Part shown: piece after piece, positions 52,250-60,797 of the stretch
Position numbering within the stretch: position 1 is the first letter of the stretch
How the letters are laid out: every line of letters starts with the position of its first letter
Program-made: the position numbers and the translations under genes
NCBI RefSeq assembly: GCF_900188325.1
Contig: NZ_FZPD01000001.1
Span: forward strand, 372,001 to 436,000
DNA from: Ekhidna lutea
Lineage (GTDB): Bacteria > Bacteroidota > Bacteroidia > Cytophagales > Cyclobacteriaceae
Length of the DNA stretch: 64,000 nucleotides
Direction of reading: 5' to 3'
The notes under the pieces: model-generated
The model's input: only the letters and a program-made list of their open reading frames with translations
The model's database searches: none
What the model was told of the DNA's origin: nothing

Positions 52250-53357
52250 TCAATACTCGCGTGATATCGAGCGACAAATTTAAGTGAGTTATCCGAGGGT
52301 TCGAATTTCGTTCCAGGTGAATCATTGCTTCATTGGTAAGCATGTAGACTTTCTCCAGCTTTTCAAAGCCTAACTTATTCGAGAATTTACCGATAAATGA
52401 AGCTTCTGATTCACTAAACGTTGATGGCTTCTGTCCGGAAGCATGAACAACAGCATTTCTCACAAGTGCGTTGGCAAAGTTTAATGTTGATTTCTGTGCA
52501 GCTTTGCCTGATTTAGAAAAGTCTTCGCTTCGGTGAACCAAGCCTGTTAGGTTCTTATTCCAGCATTCCAGCATCCACTGTTGGAAATCTTCATGCTCCT
52601 GGGACTCCCCGACCTCAGCAAGATGCATGGCCAATCCGATTTTTCCTTCCGATAATTTAGCTGCTTGAGTTGCTTTATTCTGATCAACGTCTTTTTGTGA
52701 CAAATACTGTTCTACCTCTTCTGTTGTATTAGGCGACACATTCACCAATTGAGTTCGAGAGGTAATAGTGGCCAGAAGGTTGTCGTAATTGTATGAAACA
52801 AGGAGATAAAGTGTTTGCTCTGGTGGCTCTTCTAAAATTTTCAGGATGGCGTTTGCAGAACTTGGATTCATTAATTCCGGAATCCAGATTAGCAATATTT
52901 TGTAGCCTCCCTCTACCGATCGCATACTCACATTCTTGAGCATCTGACGGCTATCTTCTCTGCTTATGAGGAGGTTCTTGTTTTCCTGTCCGTATTTTCT
53001 GGTCCAGGCTTCCAGATCACCAAAAGGAGACTCAATAACAAATTCCCGAAACCTTGGGATAGCCTCTGCCAACACTTTATCGTATTTACTTTCTGCTGCA
53101 GATATTTTAGGAAAATGCAGGTGAAGGTCCGGGTGGACAAGTTTCTTTATACGTACACAGTTTGGGCAAGTACCACACGAGTCGGTTTCACTTTTGTTTT
53201 CACACATTAAGTAACCAGCGTAAGCTAGTGCCATTGGCAGAACAGCAGTTCCCGGCCTTCCGGCAAATAGTTGTGCATGTGCAACCTTGCCTCTTTGGTG
53301 AGCAGATATTAGCTGTTTCTTTAAGTCTTCAAGACCCGGTATTTCTGAAAACTGCAT
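52242..53357 (-). CDS. holB: DNA polymerase III delta-prime subunit
   Basis: Clamp-loader subunit. The zinc module has the spacing CX8CX2CX2C (CENKSETDSC then GTCPNC). AAA+ residues include the sensor-1 region LLIWIPELMNPSSANAILK and TSRTQLVNVSP. The P-loop is degenerate (GRPGTAVLP without the GK[ST] lysine), as expected for delta-prime, which does not hydrolyse ATP. It is likely part of a minus-strand run with the DUF785 and hemC genes. Confidence 0.9.
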   Translation of the reverse strand: MQFSEIPGLEDLKKQLISAHQRGKVAHAQLFAGRPGTAVLPMALAYAGYLMCENKSETDSCGTCPNCVRIKKLVHPDLHLHFPKISAAESKYDKVLAEAIPRFREFVIESPFGDLEAWTRKYGQENKNLLISREDSRQMLKNVSMRSVEGGYKILLIWIPELMNPSSANAILKILEEPPEQTLYLLVSYNYDNLLATITSRTQLVNVSPNTTEEVEQYLSQKDVDQNKATQAAKLSEGKIGLAMHLAEVGESQEHEDFQQWMLECWNKNLTGLVHRSEDFSKSGKAAQKSTLNFANALVRNAVVHASGQKPSTFSESEASFIGKFSNKLGFEKLEKVYMLTNEAMIHLERNSNPRITHLNLSLDITRVLNG

Positions 53358-53360
53358 GGA

Positions 53361-54542
53361 TTACTTTTTTTCCCAGACCCGATTTTCGGCAGTGATTTCA
53401 AAGATATGAGAAAGCATTGCTTTATCAGCCTCTGTAAGGTCTTTACTTCTTCGTTTCATAACCAGCTCAGCGGTCTCAAATGCTTTTCGTGTTTGGTAGG
53501 TGGTGAATCCGGAGGAACCACCCCAGGCAAAAGAAGGTATGATGGTTCTGGGAAATCCATCTCCGAAGATATTGGCAGAAACGCCCACCGTGGTACCGGT
53601 GTTGAACATGGTATTGATGCCACACTTCGAATGGTCTCCCATGATCAATCCACAAAATTGGAGGCCGGTATCCTTAAACCCACCAGTGGCAAAATCCCAC
53701 ATTTTCACATTGGCGTAATTGTTTTTAAGATTGGAGTTATTGGTATCGGCACCCAGGTTGCACCACTCTCCAATGACTGAATTTCCTAAAAACCCTTCAT
53801 GGCCTTTGTTGGAATAACCAAAAATGACGGAGTTAGACACTTCGCCACCTACTTTGCAATGAGGACCTATGGTCGAGTCACCTTTGATCTTCGCACCCAT
53901 GTTTATCGTGGAGTGCTCACATAATGCAAACGGTCCTCGAATTAAAGCTCCTTCCTGCACTTCAGCATCCTTGCCTATATAGATCGGTCCGTTTTCGGCG
54001 TTCAAGACTGCTGCTTTTACTTTGGCTCCTTTTTCCAGGAATATTTGATCGCCGTAGGTCTTTGTATGTTGATCATTTATAGGCTCGCTCTTTCTGCCTT
54101 TAGTTAGCAGGTCAAAGTCTTTCTTGATCTCAGAACCGTTCACACGGAAAATATCCCAGGGATAAGCGACTTGATGAAGTTCGTCAAGTTGAACAGCTTT
54201 TCGATTTCCTAGATCAAAAGATTCATCTTTATCATAATAGCCAGCGATAATTTGATCCTGATAGCTAAGCGCCTCGTCTTCTTTTAACTCTTTAATTGAA
54301 TTAAAGACCTTTTCTGTGGGTAGTACATTCCCCAGTATGGTTAACGTTTTTTCAGTAGGCGCAAGGAAGATATTTTGAAAGTAGTCTTCCGATCGGAAGA
54401 AAATGTTTTCAGTGGAAAATCGTTTACTCCACTTTTCATGGACTTTTAGTATGCCTACTCTGACTTCAGCTACTGGGCGTGTGTAGCTTAATGGGAGCAT
54501 TTGCTTCCAGCTTTCTTCTGTATCTATGAAGGTGATTTGCAT
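53361..54542 (-). CDS. GlmU-like nucleotidyltransferase/left-handed beta-helix protein
   Basis: The N-terminal half lacks the full GlmU pyrophosphorylase signature (it begins MQITFIDTEESWKQMLPLSY and has LSYTRPVAEVRVGIL). The second half shows hexapeptide repeats of a left-handed beta helix (IGKDAEVQEGALIRGPF, GAKIKGDSTIGPHCKVGG). The 393-residue family is annotated in Bacteroidota as GlmU-family or putative sugar nucleotidyltransferase. A sugar-phosphate substrate is likely but unproven. Confidence 0.8.
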   Translation of the reverse strand: MQITFIDTEESWKQMLPLSYTRPVAEVRVGILKVHEKWSKRFSTENIFFRSEDYFQNIFLAPTEKTLTILGNVLPTEKVFNSIKELKEDEALSYQDQIIAGYYDKDESFDLGNRKAVQLDELHQVAYPWDIFRVNGSEIKKDFDLLTKGRKSEPINDQHTKTYGDQIFLEKGAKVKAAVLNAENGPIYIGKDAEVQEGALIRGPFALCEHSTINMGAKIKGDSTIGPHCKVGGEVSNSVIFGYSNKGHEGFLGNSVIGEWCNLGADTNNSNLKNNYANVKMWDFATGGFKDTGLQFCGLIMGDHSKCGINTMFNTGTTVGVSANIFGDGFPRTIIPSFAWGGSSGFTTYQTRKAFETAELVMKRRSKDLTEADKAMLSHIFEITAENRVWEKK

Positions 54543-54579
54543 GGATCAAACTTAGCTTGGTTTTGGCAAAAGCACACAA

Positions 54580-54612
54580 AAAAAGTCTTCAGGTGTACCC
54601 GAAGACTTTTCA
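54580..54612 (-). terminator. Terminator after rpmE
   Basis: On the minus strand AAAAGTCTTC-GGGTACACCT-GAAGACTTTT with a T run continuing to 54578. The stem is interrupted by one A-C mismatch, then continues through GGT/ACC. It lies between the rpmE stop and the GlmU-like start. Confidence 0.8.
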
Positions 54613-54633
54613 TTGAAATCTTTGTGAAGAAAG

Positions 54634-54879
54634 TTACTTCTTCTTGTACTTTTTGTTGAATTTCTCCACTCGACCAGCAGTATCCAAGAAGATTTTCTTA
54701 CCGGTGTAGAATGGGTGTGACGCTGAGCTAACCTCTACTTTGATCACAGGGTATTCATTTCCATCTTCCCACTTGATTGTTTCCTTTGAAGTCATCGTTG
54801 ACTTTGTAAGAAACTTGAACTCACTAGTGGTGTCAAGGAAAACAACTTCTTTGTACTCTGGATGTATGTCTTTTTTCAT
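54634..54879 (-). CDS. rpmE: 50S ribosomal protein L31 type B
   Basis: An 81-residue protein beginning [19 protein letters not shown] and containing [19 protein letters not shown] and a basic C-terminus, diagnostic of type B L31. The zinc-binding Cys motif of type A L31 is absent, as expected for this form. It is monocistronic by position, with an intrinsic terminator 22 bases after the stop. Confidence 0.95.
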   Translation of the reverse strand: MKKDIHPEYKEVVFLDTTSEFKFLTKSTMTSKETIKWEDGNEYPVIKVEVSSASHPFYTGKKIFLDTAGRVEKFNKKYKKK

Positions 54880-54976
54880 CGCTATCTATCTCTTTTTCAA
54901 AAAGGATGGCAAAGATAGGTATTATTTTATCTTCTTCAAACCCCTTCATTCAACTAAAATCGAATATGTTTGATTT

Positions 54977-56617
54977 ATGAGACAAACACTCTGGATTATT
55001 AGTCTGCTCTGTACCAGCATTTTAGTGGCGCAATCTACTGATTTTACATTGGGACATCCGGTTTATGGCATCTTAGAACTTGAGGAGATAAAGGCATCTA
55101 AAGCCTTTAATACAACTATAAAGCCTGTTTCTAGGGTTTCAGTCTATGATTTTTTTGGTAATGATGGTGGTTTATACCTAAATAAAGAGTTGAGAGAATA
55201 CACAGCTGATTCGTCCAGATCAAGCGTGCCTATCCTTGGCAGGTTTTTTCAATACCCTGCGGACTTAATCTACTATGAAGATGAAAAGCTGGACTTGCAT
55301 GTAAATCCTGTACTTCAATTCTCTTATGGAAAGACAAATGATGCTCTAGGGTCGAGTTATGTCAATAGTAGAGGAATAGAGATACGGGGGAGAGTAGATA
55401 AGAAAGTAGCTTTTTATTCTATGCTAACGGAGAATCAGGCCCGCTACCCTGAGTATGTAAATGATGTAAGAGATAGTACACTGGTTGTTCCTTATGAAGG
55501 ATTCTGGAAGCAGTTTGACGAAACGGGAGTTGATTTTTTTAGGGCTCAGGGATATATTGATTTTGGATTGTCTCAGAGTATCTCGGCTCAGCTTGGGTTT
55601 GGAAAGCATTTTGTTGGCAATGGGATACGGTCGCTGATTTTGTCCAACTATTCAAACAACTATCCATATCTGCGGATAAACACAACCACTAAGATTTTTG
55701 ACTACACCAACATTTTTGCCGAGCAGATTGCAGGAGTTCGTGGAGGAACCTTTGGGGTTGAAGGAAGTGGAGGGTTTCAGAAAAAATATATGGCTTTTCA
55801 TCACCTTAATGTGAAGATTAAACCCAATCTGCACATTGGACTGTTTGAGTCTGTGATGTATGGTGATTCTACTTCCGGGCTCAAGCTGGAATATTTGAAC
55901 CCAGTTATATTCTATCGTGCAGTAGAGCAGCAAAATGGAAGCGAAGACAATGCAATCATTGGACTAGATTTTAAATGGAACATTAAAAATTATGTTTCAT
56001 TATATGGTCAACTTGTTATAGATGAAATGATCATTGGAGAGGTATTCTCAGGAGATGGTTGGTGGGGTAATAAGCAAGGCTTCCAACTTGGGGTAAAGTA
56101 TGTTGACCCGTTCGGAGTGGAAAACCTAATGATCCAGGGCGAAGTGAACCGGGTGCGTCCATACATGTATGCACATGAGGACGGATTCACCAGCTATAGT
56201 CATTACAATCTTTCGCTTGCGCATCCATTAGGAGCAAATTTTACAGAATATTTAGGTCGTGTTAGCTATCGAATGAATGACCAGTGGAGTTTTGAGGGAA
56301 TGATAATGGCGGCTAAATACGGAAATGATATTGGGGACGTGAACTACGGCAGGGATATTCTTAAAGATTATACAATGCGCAGGCCTGCTGACAATGGAGG
56401 AAGTCTTGAATTTGGCAATGAGCACTTACAAGGAAATAAGACCGATTTAGTTGTGATGTTCTTCCGTGCTTCCTTCATGGCCAGGCATAATCTTTTTCTG
56501 GATGCTGATATTACCCTGAGAAAAGAGTCTGACTCTTTAGGTCAAATTGACACCTCAACTTCTGTTTTTGGGTTATCCTTGCGATGGAATGTTCCTTCAA
56601 GGAGGTATTTATTTTAG
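54977..56617 (+). CDS. Wzi/RemB-like outer-membrane beta-barrel protein
   Basis: Signal peptide (MRQTLWIISLLCTSILVAQ), then about 525 residues rich in alternating strands with aromatic girdles, ending WNVPSRRYLF with a terminal Phe typical of outer-membrane barrels. Segment patterns resemble Wzi capsule-assembly proteins and RemB gliding-related proteins. A role in capsule or surface polymer handling is plausible. No glycan gene cluster accompanies it here. Confidence 0.75.
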   Translation: MRQTLWIISLLCTSILVAQSTDFTLGHPVYGILELEEIKASKAFNTTIKPVSRVSVYDFFGNDGGLYLNKELREYTADSSRSSVPILGRFFQYPADLIYYEDEKLDLHVNPVLQFSYGKTNDALGSSYVNSRGIEIRGRVDKKVAFYSMLTENQARYPEYVNDVRDSTLVVPYEGFWKQFDETGVDFFRAQGYIDFGLSQSISAQLGFGKHFVGNGIRSLILSNYSNNYPYLRINTTTKIFDYTNIFAEQIAGVRGGTFGVEGSGGFQKKYMAFHHLNVKIKPNLHIGLFESVMYGDSTSGLKLEYLNPVIFYRAVEQQNGSEDNAIIGLDFKWNIKNYVSLYGQLVIDEMIIGEVFSGDGWWGNKQGFQLGVKYVDPFGVENLMIQGEVNRVRPYMYAHEDGFTSYSHYNLSLAHPLGANFTEYLGRVSYRMNDQWSFEGMIMAAKYGNDIGDVNYGRDILKDYTMRRPADNGGSLEFGNEHLQGNKTDLVVMFFRASFMARHNLFLDADITLRKESDSLGQIDTSTSVFGLSLRWNVPSRRYLF

Positions 56618-56727
56618 TAGGGTAATTAGGAACACAACAGTTATATGGTCAAATTAATCTTAGGAAAAATATCCTTATTTAAAACTTCAAAAGTTTCATA
56701 ACTTTCCGCCCACTCTCAAACAACTCT

Positions 56728-57084
56728 ATGCAAAGGTTTAAACTCATTTTCCACATCGTATATGTAGTACTTACATTGGTTCTCATGTACTTTTCTGTGG
56801 ATATTTTACTGAATACAGAACAGTATCTGTCTAAGATTAAGCTTTCCTCCTATATCAAGTTTCCTAGATATGTAATGGGCATTTTCTTATTCGTTTCCAT
56901 TCTTATGGCTATAGAGTTTGTAATGCAGCAGCTTAGAATCCGAAACATTAAAGGGGGTATTGAGGATTTGGAAGACGAGGTTAAGGATCTTAAAGCCAAG
57001 CTTTATGACAAGTCGCTGGAAGAGCCAGATATGTCATTTGAGGATAGCGATATTAGTGATGAAGATGAGGAGGATGAGGACTAA
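56728..57084 (+). CDS. Small membrane protein with coiled coil and acidic tail
   Basis: Two hydrophobic segments (FKLIFHIVYVVLTLVLMYF and about residues 45-68, VMGIFLFVSILMAIEF) are followed by a charged helix (IEDLEDEVKDLKAKLYDK) and a strongly acidic C-terminus. It resembles LapA-like small membrane proteins in layout only. The function is unknown. It is placed 93 bases before comM. Confidence 0.7.
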   Translation: MQRFKLIFHIVYVVLTLVLMYFSVDILLNTEQYLSKIKLSSYIKFPRYVMGIFLFVSILMAIEFVMQQLRIRNIKGGIEDLEDEVKDLKAKLYDKSLEEPDMSFEDSDISDEDEEDED

Positions 57085-57177
57085 TCTCATTTAGTTTCAC
57101 TTCACGGGATTTGTCTGCTTGATAATTTCATGTAATTCATATCTTTAGCGCATTAATAAGACCAGACCAGGACTATA

Positions 57178-58716
57178 ATGCTCGCAAAAACCAATGGAAG
57201 CGCTGTTTATGGCGTAGATGCACACCCAATCACTGTTGAAGTAAATGTAGGTCAGGGCACCAAGTTTTTTATGGTTGGCCTGCCCGATTCTGCGGTGAAA
57301 GAAAGTGAACAACGAGTAGAATCAGCTATTAAAAATTTGGGTTATCGAATGCCCAGGCAAAAAGTGGTTGTAAATCTTGCCCCTGCCGACATCAGAAAAG
57401 AAGGGTCAGCCTACGACCTCCCCATTGCGCTGGGAATACTTAAAGCTTCCGAGCAGATCATTGCTGAAGACCTTGACCGATATGTGGTAATGGGGGAGCT
57501 GGCATTGGATGGTGAATTGCGCCCGATCAAGGGAGCATTGCCTATTGCAATTGAGGCTCGGAAAAATGGATTTAAGGGCTTTATCCTCCCCAAAGAAAAT
57601 GCATCTGAAGCAGCCATTGTTGATGGGTTGGATGTCATCGGTGTTTCCACCATCAAAGAAGCAATCGATCACCTGGAAGGAGAGGAAGTGATACAGCCAA
57701 TGGCCTATGATACTCGTGATGTGTTTTTCAATGAGCTGGATTCATATGCTTCTGATTTTGCAGATGTTCAAGGTCAGGAAAACATCAAGCGCGCGATGGA
57801 AATAGCTGCAGCTGGTGGTCATAATGTGATAATGATTGGGCCACCGGGAGCGGGTAAGACGATGCTTGCTAAAAGGCTACCTTCCATCCTTCCACCATTG
57901 ACTTTACATGAGGCTTTAGAAACAACCAAAATTCACTCCGTAGCGGGTAAGCTAGGTACAGATGCAAAACTTATTTCTAATCGTCCATTCAGACAGCCAC
58001 ACCACACCATATCCGATGTGGCCCTGGTAGGTGGAGGAGGCATTCCCCAGCCGGGAGAAATCTCACTTGCTAATAATGGCGTACTGTTTTTAGATGAGCT
58101 TCCGGAATTTAAACGAACAGTGCTGGAGGTGATGCGTCAACCACTGGAAGAACGAAAGGTGACCATTTCCAGAGCGAAGGTTTCTTTAGATTACCCATCC
58201 AATTTTATGCTTATCGCCAGTATGAATCCTTGTCCATGTGGGTACTATAATCATCCGGAGAAAGAATGTGTTTGTGCACCAGGGGTAGTTCAACGATACC
58301 TAAACAAAATCAGCGGACCTCTTTTGGATCGGATCGATCTGCATGTAGAGGTGACTCCAGTTTCATTTGATCAAATGACCGAGACGAGGAAGACAGAATC
58401 GAGTTCTGAAATCCGAGAACGAGTGATTAAAGCCCGTAAAATTCAGGAAGCTCGCTTTAAAGACCAGGCCGGAGTGTTCAACAATGCCATGATGAGCTCG
58501 AACATGGTCAAAGATGTTTGTCAGATTAACGAAGCAGGAAAGACACTGCTTAAAACCGCGATGGAACGCTTGGGACTATCTGCCCGAGCTTATGATCGGA
58601 TCTTGCGCGTTTCCAGAACCATTGCAGATCTGGCTGGAACAGATGAAATCGCCATCGAACACCTGGCGGAAGCCATCCAATATAGAAGCCTTGATCGAGA
58701 AGGCTGGGCAGGGTAA
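57178..58716 (+). CDS. comM: YifB/ComM family Mg-chelatase-like AAA+ ATPase
   Basis: The N-terminal ChlI-like domain has VKESEQRVESAIKNLGYRMP and VNLAPADIRKEGSAYDLPIA. The AAA+ core follows with Walker A GPPGAGKT (221-228), Walker B LFLDELPEF, and a zinc-like CPCGYYNHPEKECVC segment, then a C-terminal helical domain. At 512 residues it is full length. In naturally competent bacteria ComM is a helicase promoting branch migration during transformation. The stop overlaps REP palindrome B1. Confidence 0.92.
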   Translation: MLAKTNGSAVYGVDAHPITVEVNVGQGTKFFMVGLPDSAVKESEQRVESAIKNLGYRMPRQKVVVNLAPADIRKEGSAYDLPIALGILKASEQIIAEDLDRYVVMGELALDGELRPIKGALPIAIEARKNGFKGFILPKENASEAAIVDGLDVIGVSTIKEAIDHLEGEEVIQPMAYDTRDVFFNELDSYASDFADVQGQENIKRAMEIAAAGGHNVIMIGPPGAGKTMLAKRLPSILPPLTLHEALETTKIHSVAGKLGTDAKLISNRPFRQPHHTISDVALVGGGGIPQPGEISLANNGVLFLDELPEFKRTVLEVMRQPLEERKVTISRAKVSLDYPSNFMLIASMNPCPCGYYNHPEKECVCAPGVVQRYLNKISGPLLDRIDLHVEVTPVSFDQMTETRKTESSSEIRERVIKARKIQEARFKDQAGVFNNAMMSSNMVKDVCQINEAGKTLLKTAMERLGLSARAYDRILRVSRTIADLAGTDEIAIEHLAEAIQYRSLDREGWAG

Positions 58717-58748
58717 AGCGTCTGACGGTTTGGAACCGTCTGACGCTT
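58716..58748. repeat. REP palindrome B1
   Basis: AAGCGTC-T-GACGGTT-TGG-AACCGTC-T-GACGCTT: two seven-base stems around one T-T mismatch, with a three-base loop. The first base is the last base of the comM stop codon. Sequence differs from the A-family palindromes at 29-30 kb. Confidence 0.88.
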
Positions 58749-58762
58749 AAAGGCGATATAGT

Positions 58763-59299
58763 ATGAAGCTAGAAGAGAACCAACTTTATCATTTTTATAA
58801 TCAAGGAAACAATAAAGAAAGGATTTTTATCAATAGAGAAAATCAATTATTCTTTCTTGAAAAATTTCGGAAGTTTGTACTTCCACACTGCAAGGTTTTG
58901 GCGTATTGTCTAATGCCGAATCACTTCCACTTTCTAATTAGTACAACAGAAGCTTCAACAAGAGAAATTAAAGTAGGGGCGTTGAATGTTACGGCTCTTA
59001 ATAATGGGTTCCGTATGCTTCTTAGTTCATATGTTCAAGCGTTTAATAAACAAATCAACAGAACGGGTTCACTTTTTCGTCAGCGCACCAAGTCAAAACT
59101 CCTGGATGAAAGCAAAAACTATCCTTTTATCTGTTTTAACTATATCCATCAGAACCCAATGGTAGCTGGTTTGGTATCGAAAATGGAAGATTGGGAATTC
59201 AGTTCTTTTCGGGACTATACCGGAATTAGAAAAGGGACACTTTGCGATAAAACATTGGCTGCTCAGCTATTGGATCTAGACTTGCAAATCATTGTATGA
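58763..59299 (+). CDS. REP-associated tyrosine transposase (RAYT), intact
   Basis: Y1-type single-strand transposase of 178 residues: YHFYNQGNNKERIF, the HUH metal motif PNHFHFLIS, the region around SSYVQAFNKQINRTGSLF with the candidate catalytic tyrosine, and FNYIHQNPMVAGLV. RAYTs are thought to mobilise REP sequences. Palindromes B1 and B2 flank it. No frameshift is seen, so it may be active. The neighbouring comM gene is intact. Confidence 0.9.
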   Translation: MKLEENQLYHFYNQGNNKERIFINRENQLFFLEKFRKFVLPHCKVLAYCLMPNHFHFLISTTEASTREIKVGALNVTALNNGFRMLLSSYVQAFNKQINRTGSLFRQRTKSKLLDESKNYPFICFNYIHQNPMVAGLVSKMEDWEFSSFRDYTGIRKGTLCDKTLAAQLLDLDLQIIV

Positions 59300-59357
59300 T
59301 CAATCTTATCAAATTATTTCAGAAGAGAAGCAGAATGAAATGTATTAAAAATAAATC

Positions 59358-59382
59358 GTCAGACGGTTTCAAACTTTCTGAC
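59358..59382. repeat. REP palindrome B2 (degenerate)
   Basis: GTCAGACGGTTT-C-AAACTTTCTGAC, a 12-base stem with one wobble and one mismatch, 58 bases after the RAYT stop. It matches the CAGACGGTT core of B1. Confidence 0.75.
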
Positions 59383-59419
59383 TTATTAGTTTATTGAACA
59401 ATATAAACTTCAAAGCGCT

Positions 59420-59614
59420 ATGAAAACTATCGGTTTAATCTTAACAATTCTTGGCTTAGCAGGTACAGTCTTCTATGGTATGCAAGCTATACAAAACTCT
59501 GAAAGTTTCAGCTTTCTGGGTATGGATGTTGCCGTGAGCAGTGCCGACTGGACCCCAGTAATTATAAGTGCTGTTGTCCTGATTGTCGGGCTTTTTCTGA
59601 GGAAAAGAAAGTAA
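59420..59614 (+). CDS. Small two-helix membrane protein
   Basis: 64 residues with two clear membrane helices (TIGLILTILGLAGTVFYGM and VIISAVVLIVGLFL) and a basic C-terminus (RKRK). ATG start. The function is unknown; similar short proteins are common and unannotated in this phylum. Twelve bases separate it from the folate enzyme gene. Confidence 0.65.
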   Translation: MKTIGLILTILGLAGTVFYGMQAIQNSESFSFLGMDVAVSSADWTPVIISAVVLIVGLFLRKRK

Positions 59615-59626
59615 GCCAGGCCAACA

Positions 59627-60193
59627 ATGCTTTCAAAATCGCACATACGAAAGGTAATCCTGCAGTATCGAATGTTACTGGACAAGGTTTTGTATGATCA
59701 GCGAAACAAACTTTTATGTGAGTCAGCTTTGACGTTTATTGAGGAGCGAAAAATTAATAAACTGCACACATTCCTCTCTATAGATAAAAACAACGAACCT
59801 GATGTCTCTAATAGTTTCCAGTCAATGTGGGGAAAGAATATAGAAATTGTGGTTTCTCGTACAAATTTCCAGAAGCGCACGATGGATCACTTCACTTTAG
59901 AAGCGAATACAGCATTAGTAACCAATAATAAAGGCATCCCGGAACCTCAAGATGCAGAAGAAACTAAAATTGATGATTTAGATGTCATTTTCGTGCCACT
60001 ACTTACATGTGATAAGAACGGATTTCGCATTGGCTATGGAGGAGGCTACTATGATCGCCTGCTTGCCGAAACAAAAGCGCTGAAAGTTGGGTTATCTTTA
60101 TCTCCTCCGGTGGATAACATCAGACAAAAGGAGGATTGGGATATTCCATTAGACTATTTAATTACACCATTTAAAACCTATAATTATGGCTAA
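59627..60193 (+). CDS. 5-formyltetrahydrofolate cyclo-ligase
   Basis: ATP-dependent conversion of 5-formyl-THF to 5,10-methenyl-THF. The family signature RIGYGGGYYDRLLAE is at about residues 134-148. At 188 residues the length is normal. It overlaps tpx by eight bases, implying coupled expression. Confidence 0.92.
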   Translation: MLSKSHIRKVILQYRMLLDKVLYDQRNKLLCESALTFIEERKINKLHTFLSIDKNNEPDVSNSFQSMWGKNIEIVVSRTNFQKRTMDHFTLEANTALVTNNKGIPEPQDAEETKIDDLDVIFVPLLTCDKNGFRIGYGGGYYDRLLAETKALKVGLSLSPPVDNIRQKEDWDIPLDYLITPFKTYNYG

Positions 60194-60686
60194 AATTACT
60201 TTGGGAGGTACAGAAACAAACACGATTGGAGACCTTCCGGCTGTTGGAGCCGCAGCTCCGGATTTTACACTTGTGAGCAAGGATATGCAGGAAAAAACAC
60301 TTGCAAGTTACCATGGTCAAAAAGTGATTTTAAATATTTATCCAAGCATAGACACTGGTATATGTGCCATGTCTACCAAAAGGTTTAACGAGGAAGCATC
60401 TAAGCTTGAGAATACACGGATTGTCTGTATTTCAAAGGACTTACCTTTTGCATTAAAGCGCTATTGCGATGCGGAAAATATCGAAAACTTGGACAACCTA
60501 ACCAACTTTAGGGATGGTGGAAATTTTGGCAAGCAATACGGTGTGGAAATTTTTGATGGTGCCTTCAAAGGGCTAAATGCTCGCGCAATAGTCGTTGTTA
60601 ATGAACAAGGTGCGGTCAAGTACACCGAGTTGGTACCGGAAGTAGGTCAGGAACCTGATTATGAAAAAGCTTTGGCTGCCCTTTAG
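60186..60686 (+). CDS. tpx: Thiol peroxidase
   Basis: Atypical two-Cys peroxiredoxin of the Tpx family. The peroxidatic Cys is in PSIDTGICAMSTKRFNEE, and the resolving Cys is in SKDLPFALKRYC. Reduces hydrogen peroxide and alkyl hydroperoxides, with electrons from thioredoxin in known members. Length 166 is typical. Confidence 0.94.
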   Translation: MAKITLGGTETNTIGDLPAVGAAAPDFTLVSKDMQEKTLASYHGQKVILNIYPSIDTGICAMSTKRFNEEASKLENTRIVCISKDLPFALKRYCDAENIENLDNLTNFRDGGNFGKQYGVEIFDGAFKGLNARAIVVVNEQGAVKYTELVPEVGQEPDYEKALAAL

Positions 60687-60797
60687 GTAGTCAAAGCAAC
60701 CATTCGCCATGTTTTTGCATTAAGTGTTTGTTAACACCGAAACTATTTTGCCATTTGTGCGTCTTTCGGTTGTTCATTCATTTAAACAATCACCGTT

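Noticed and set aside
54965-54972. Perfect TAnnTTTG match (TATGTTTG) before the Wzi/RemB-like gene
   Set aside because: It ends only four bases before the start codon, so the transcript would start inside the gene, and no -33 TTG is at the right distance.
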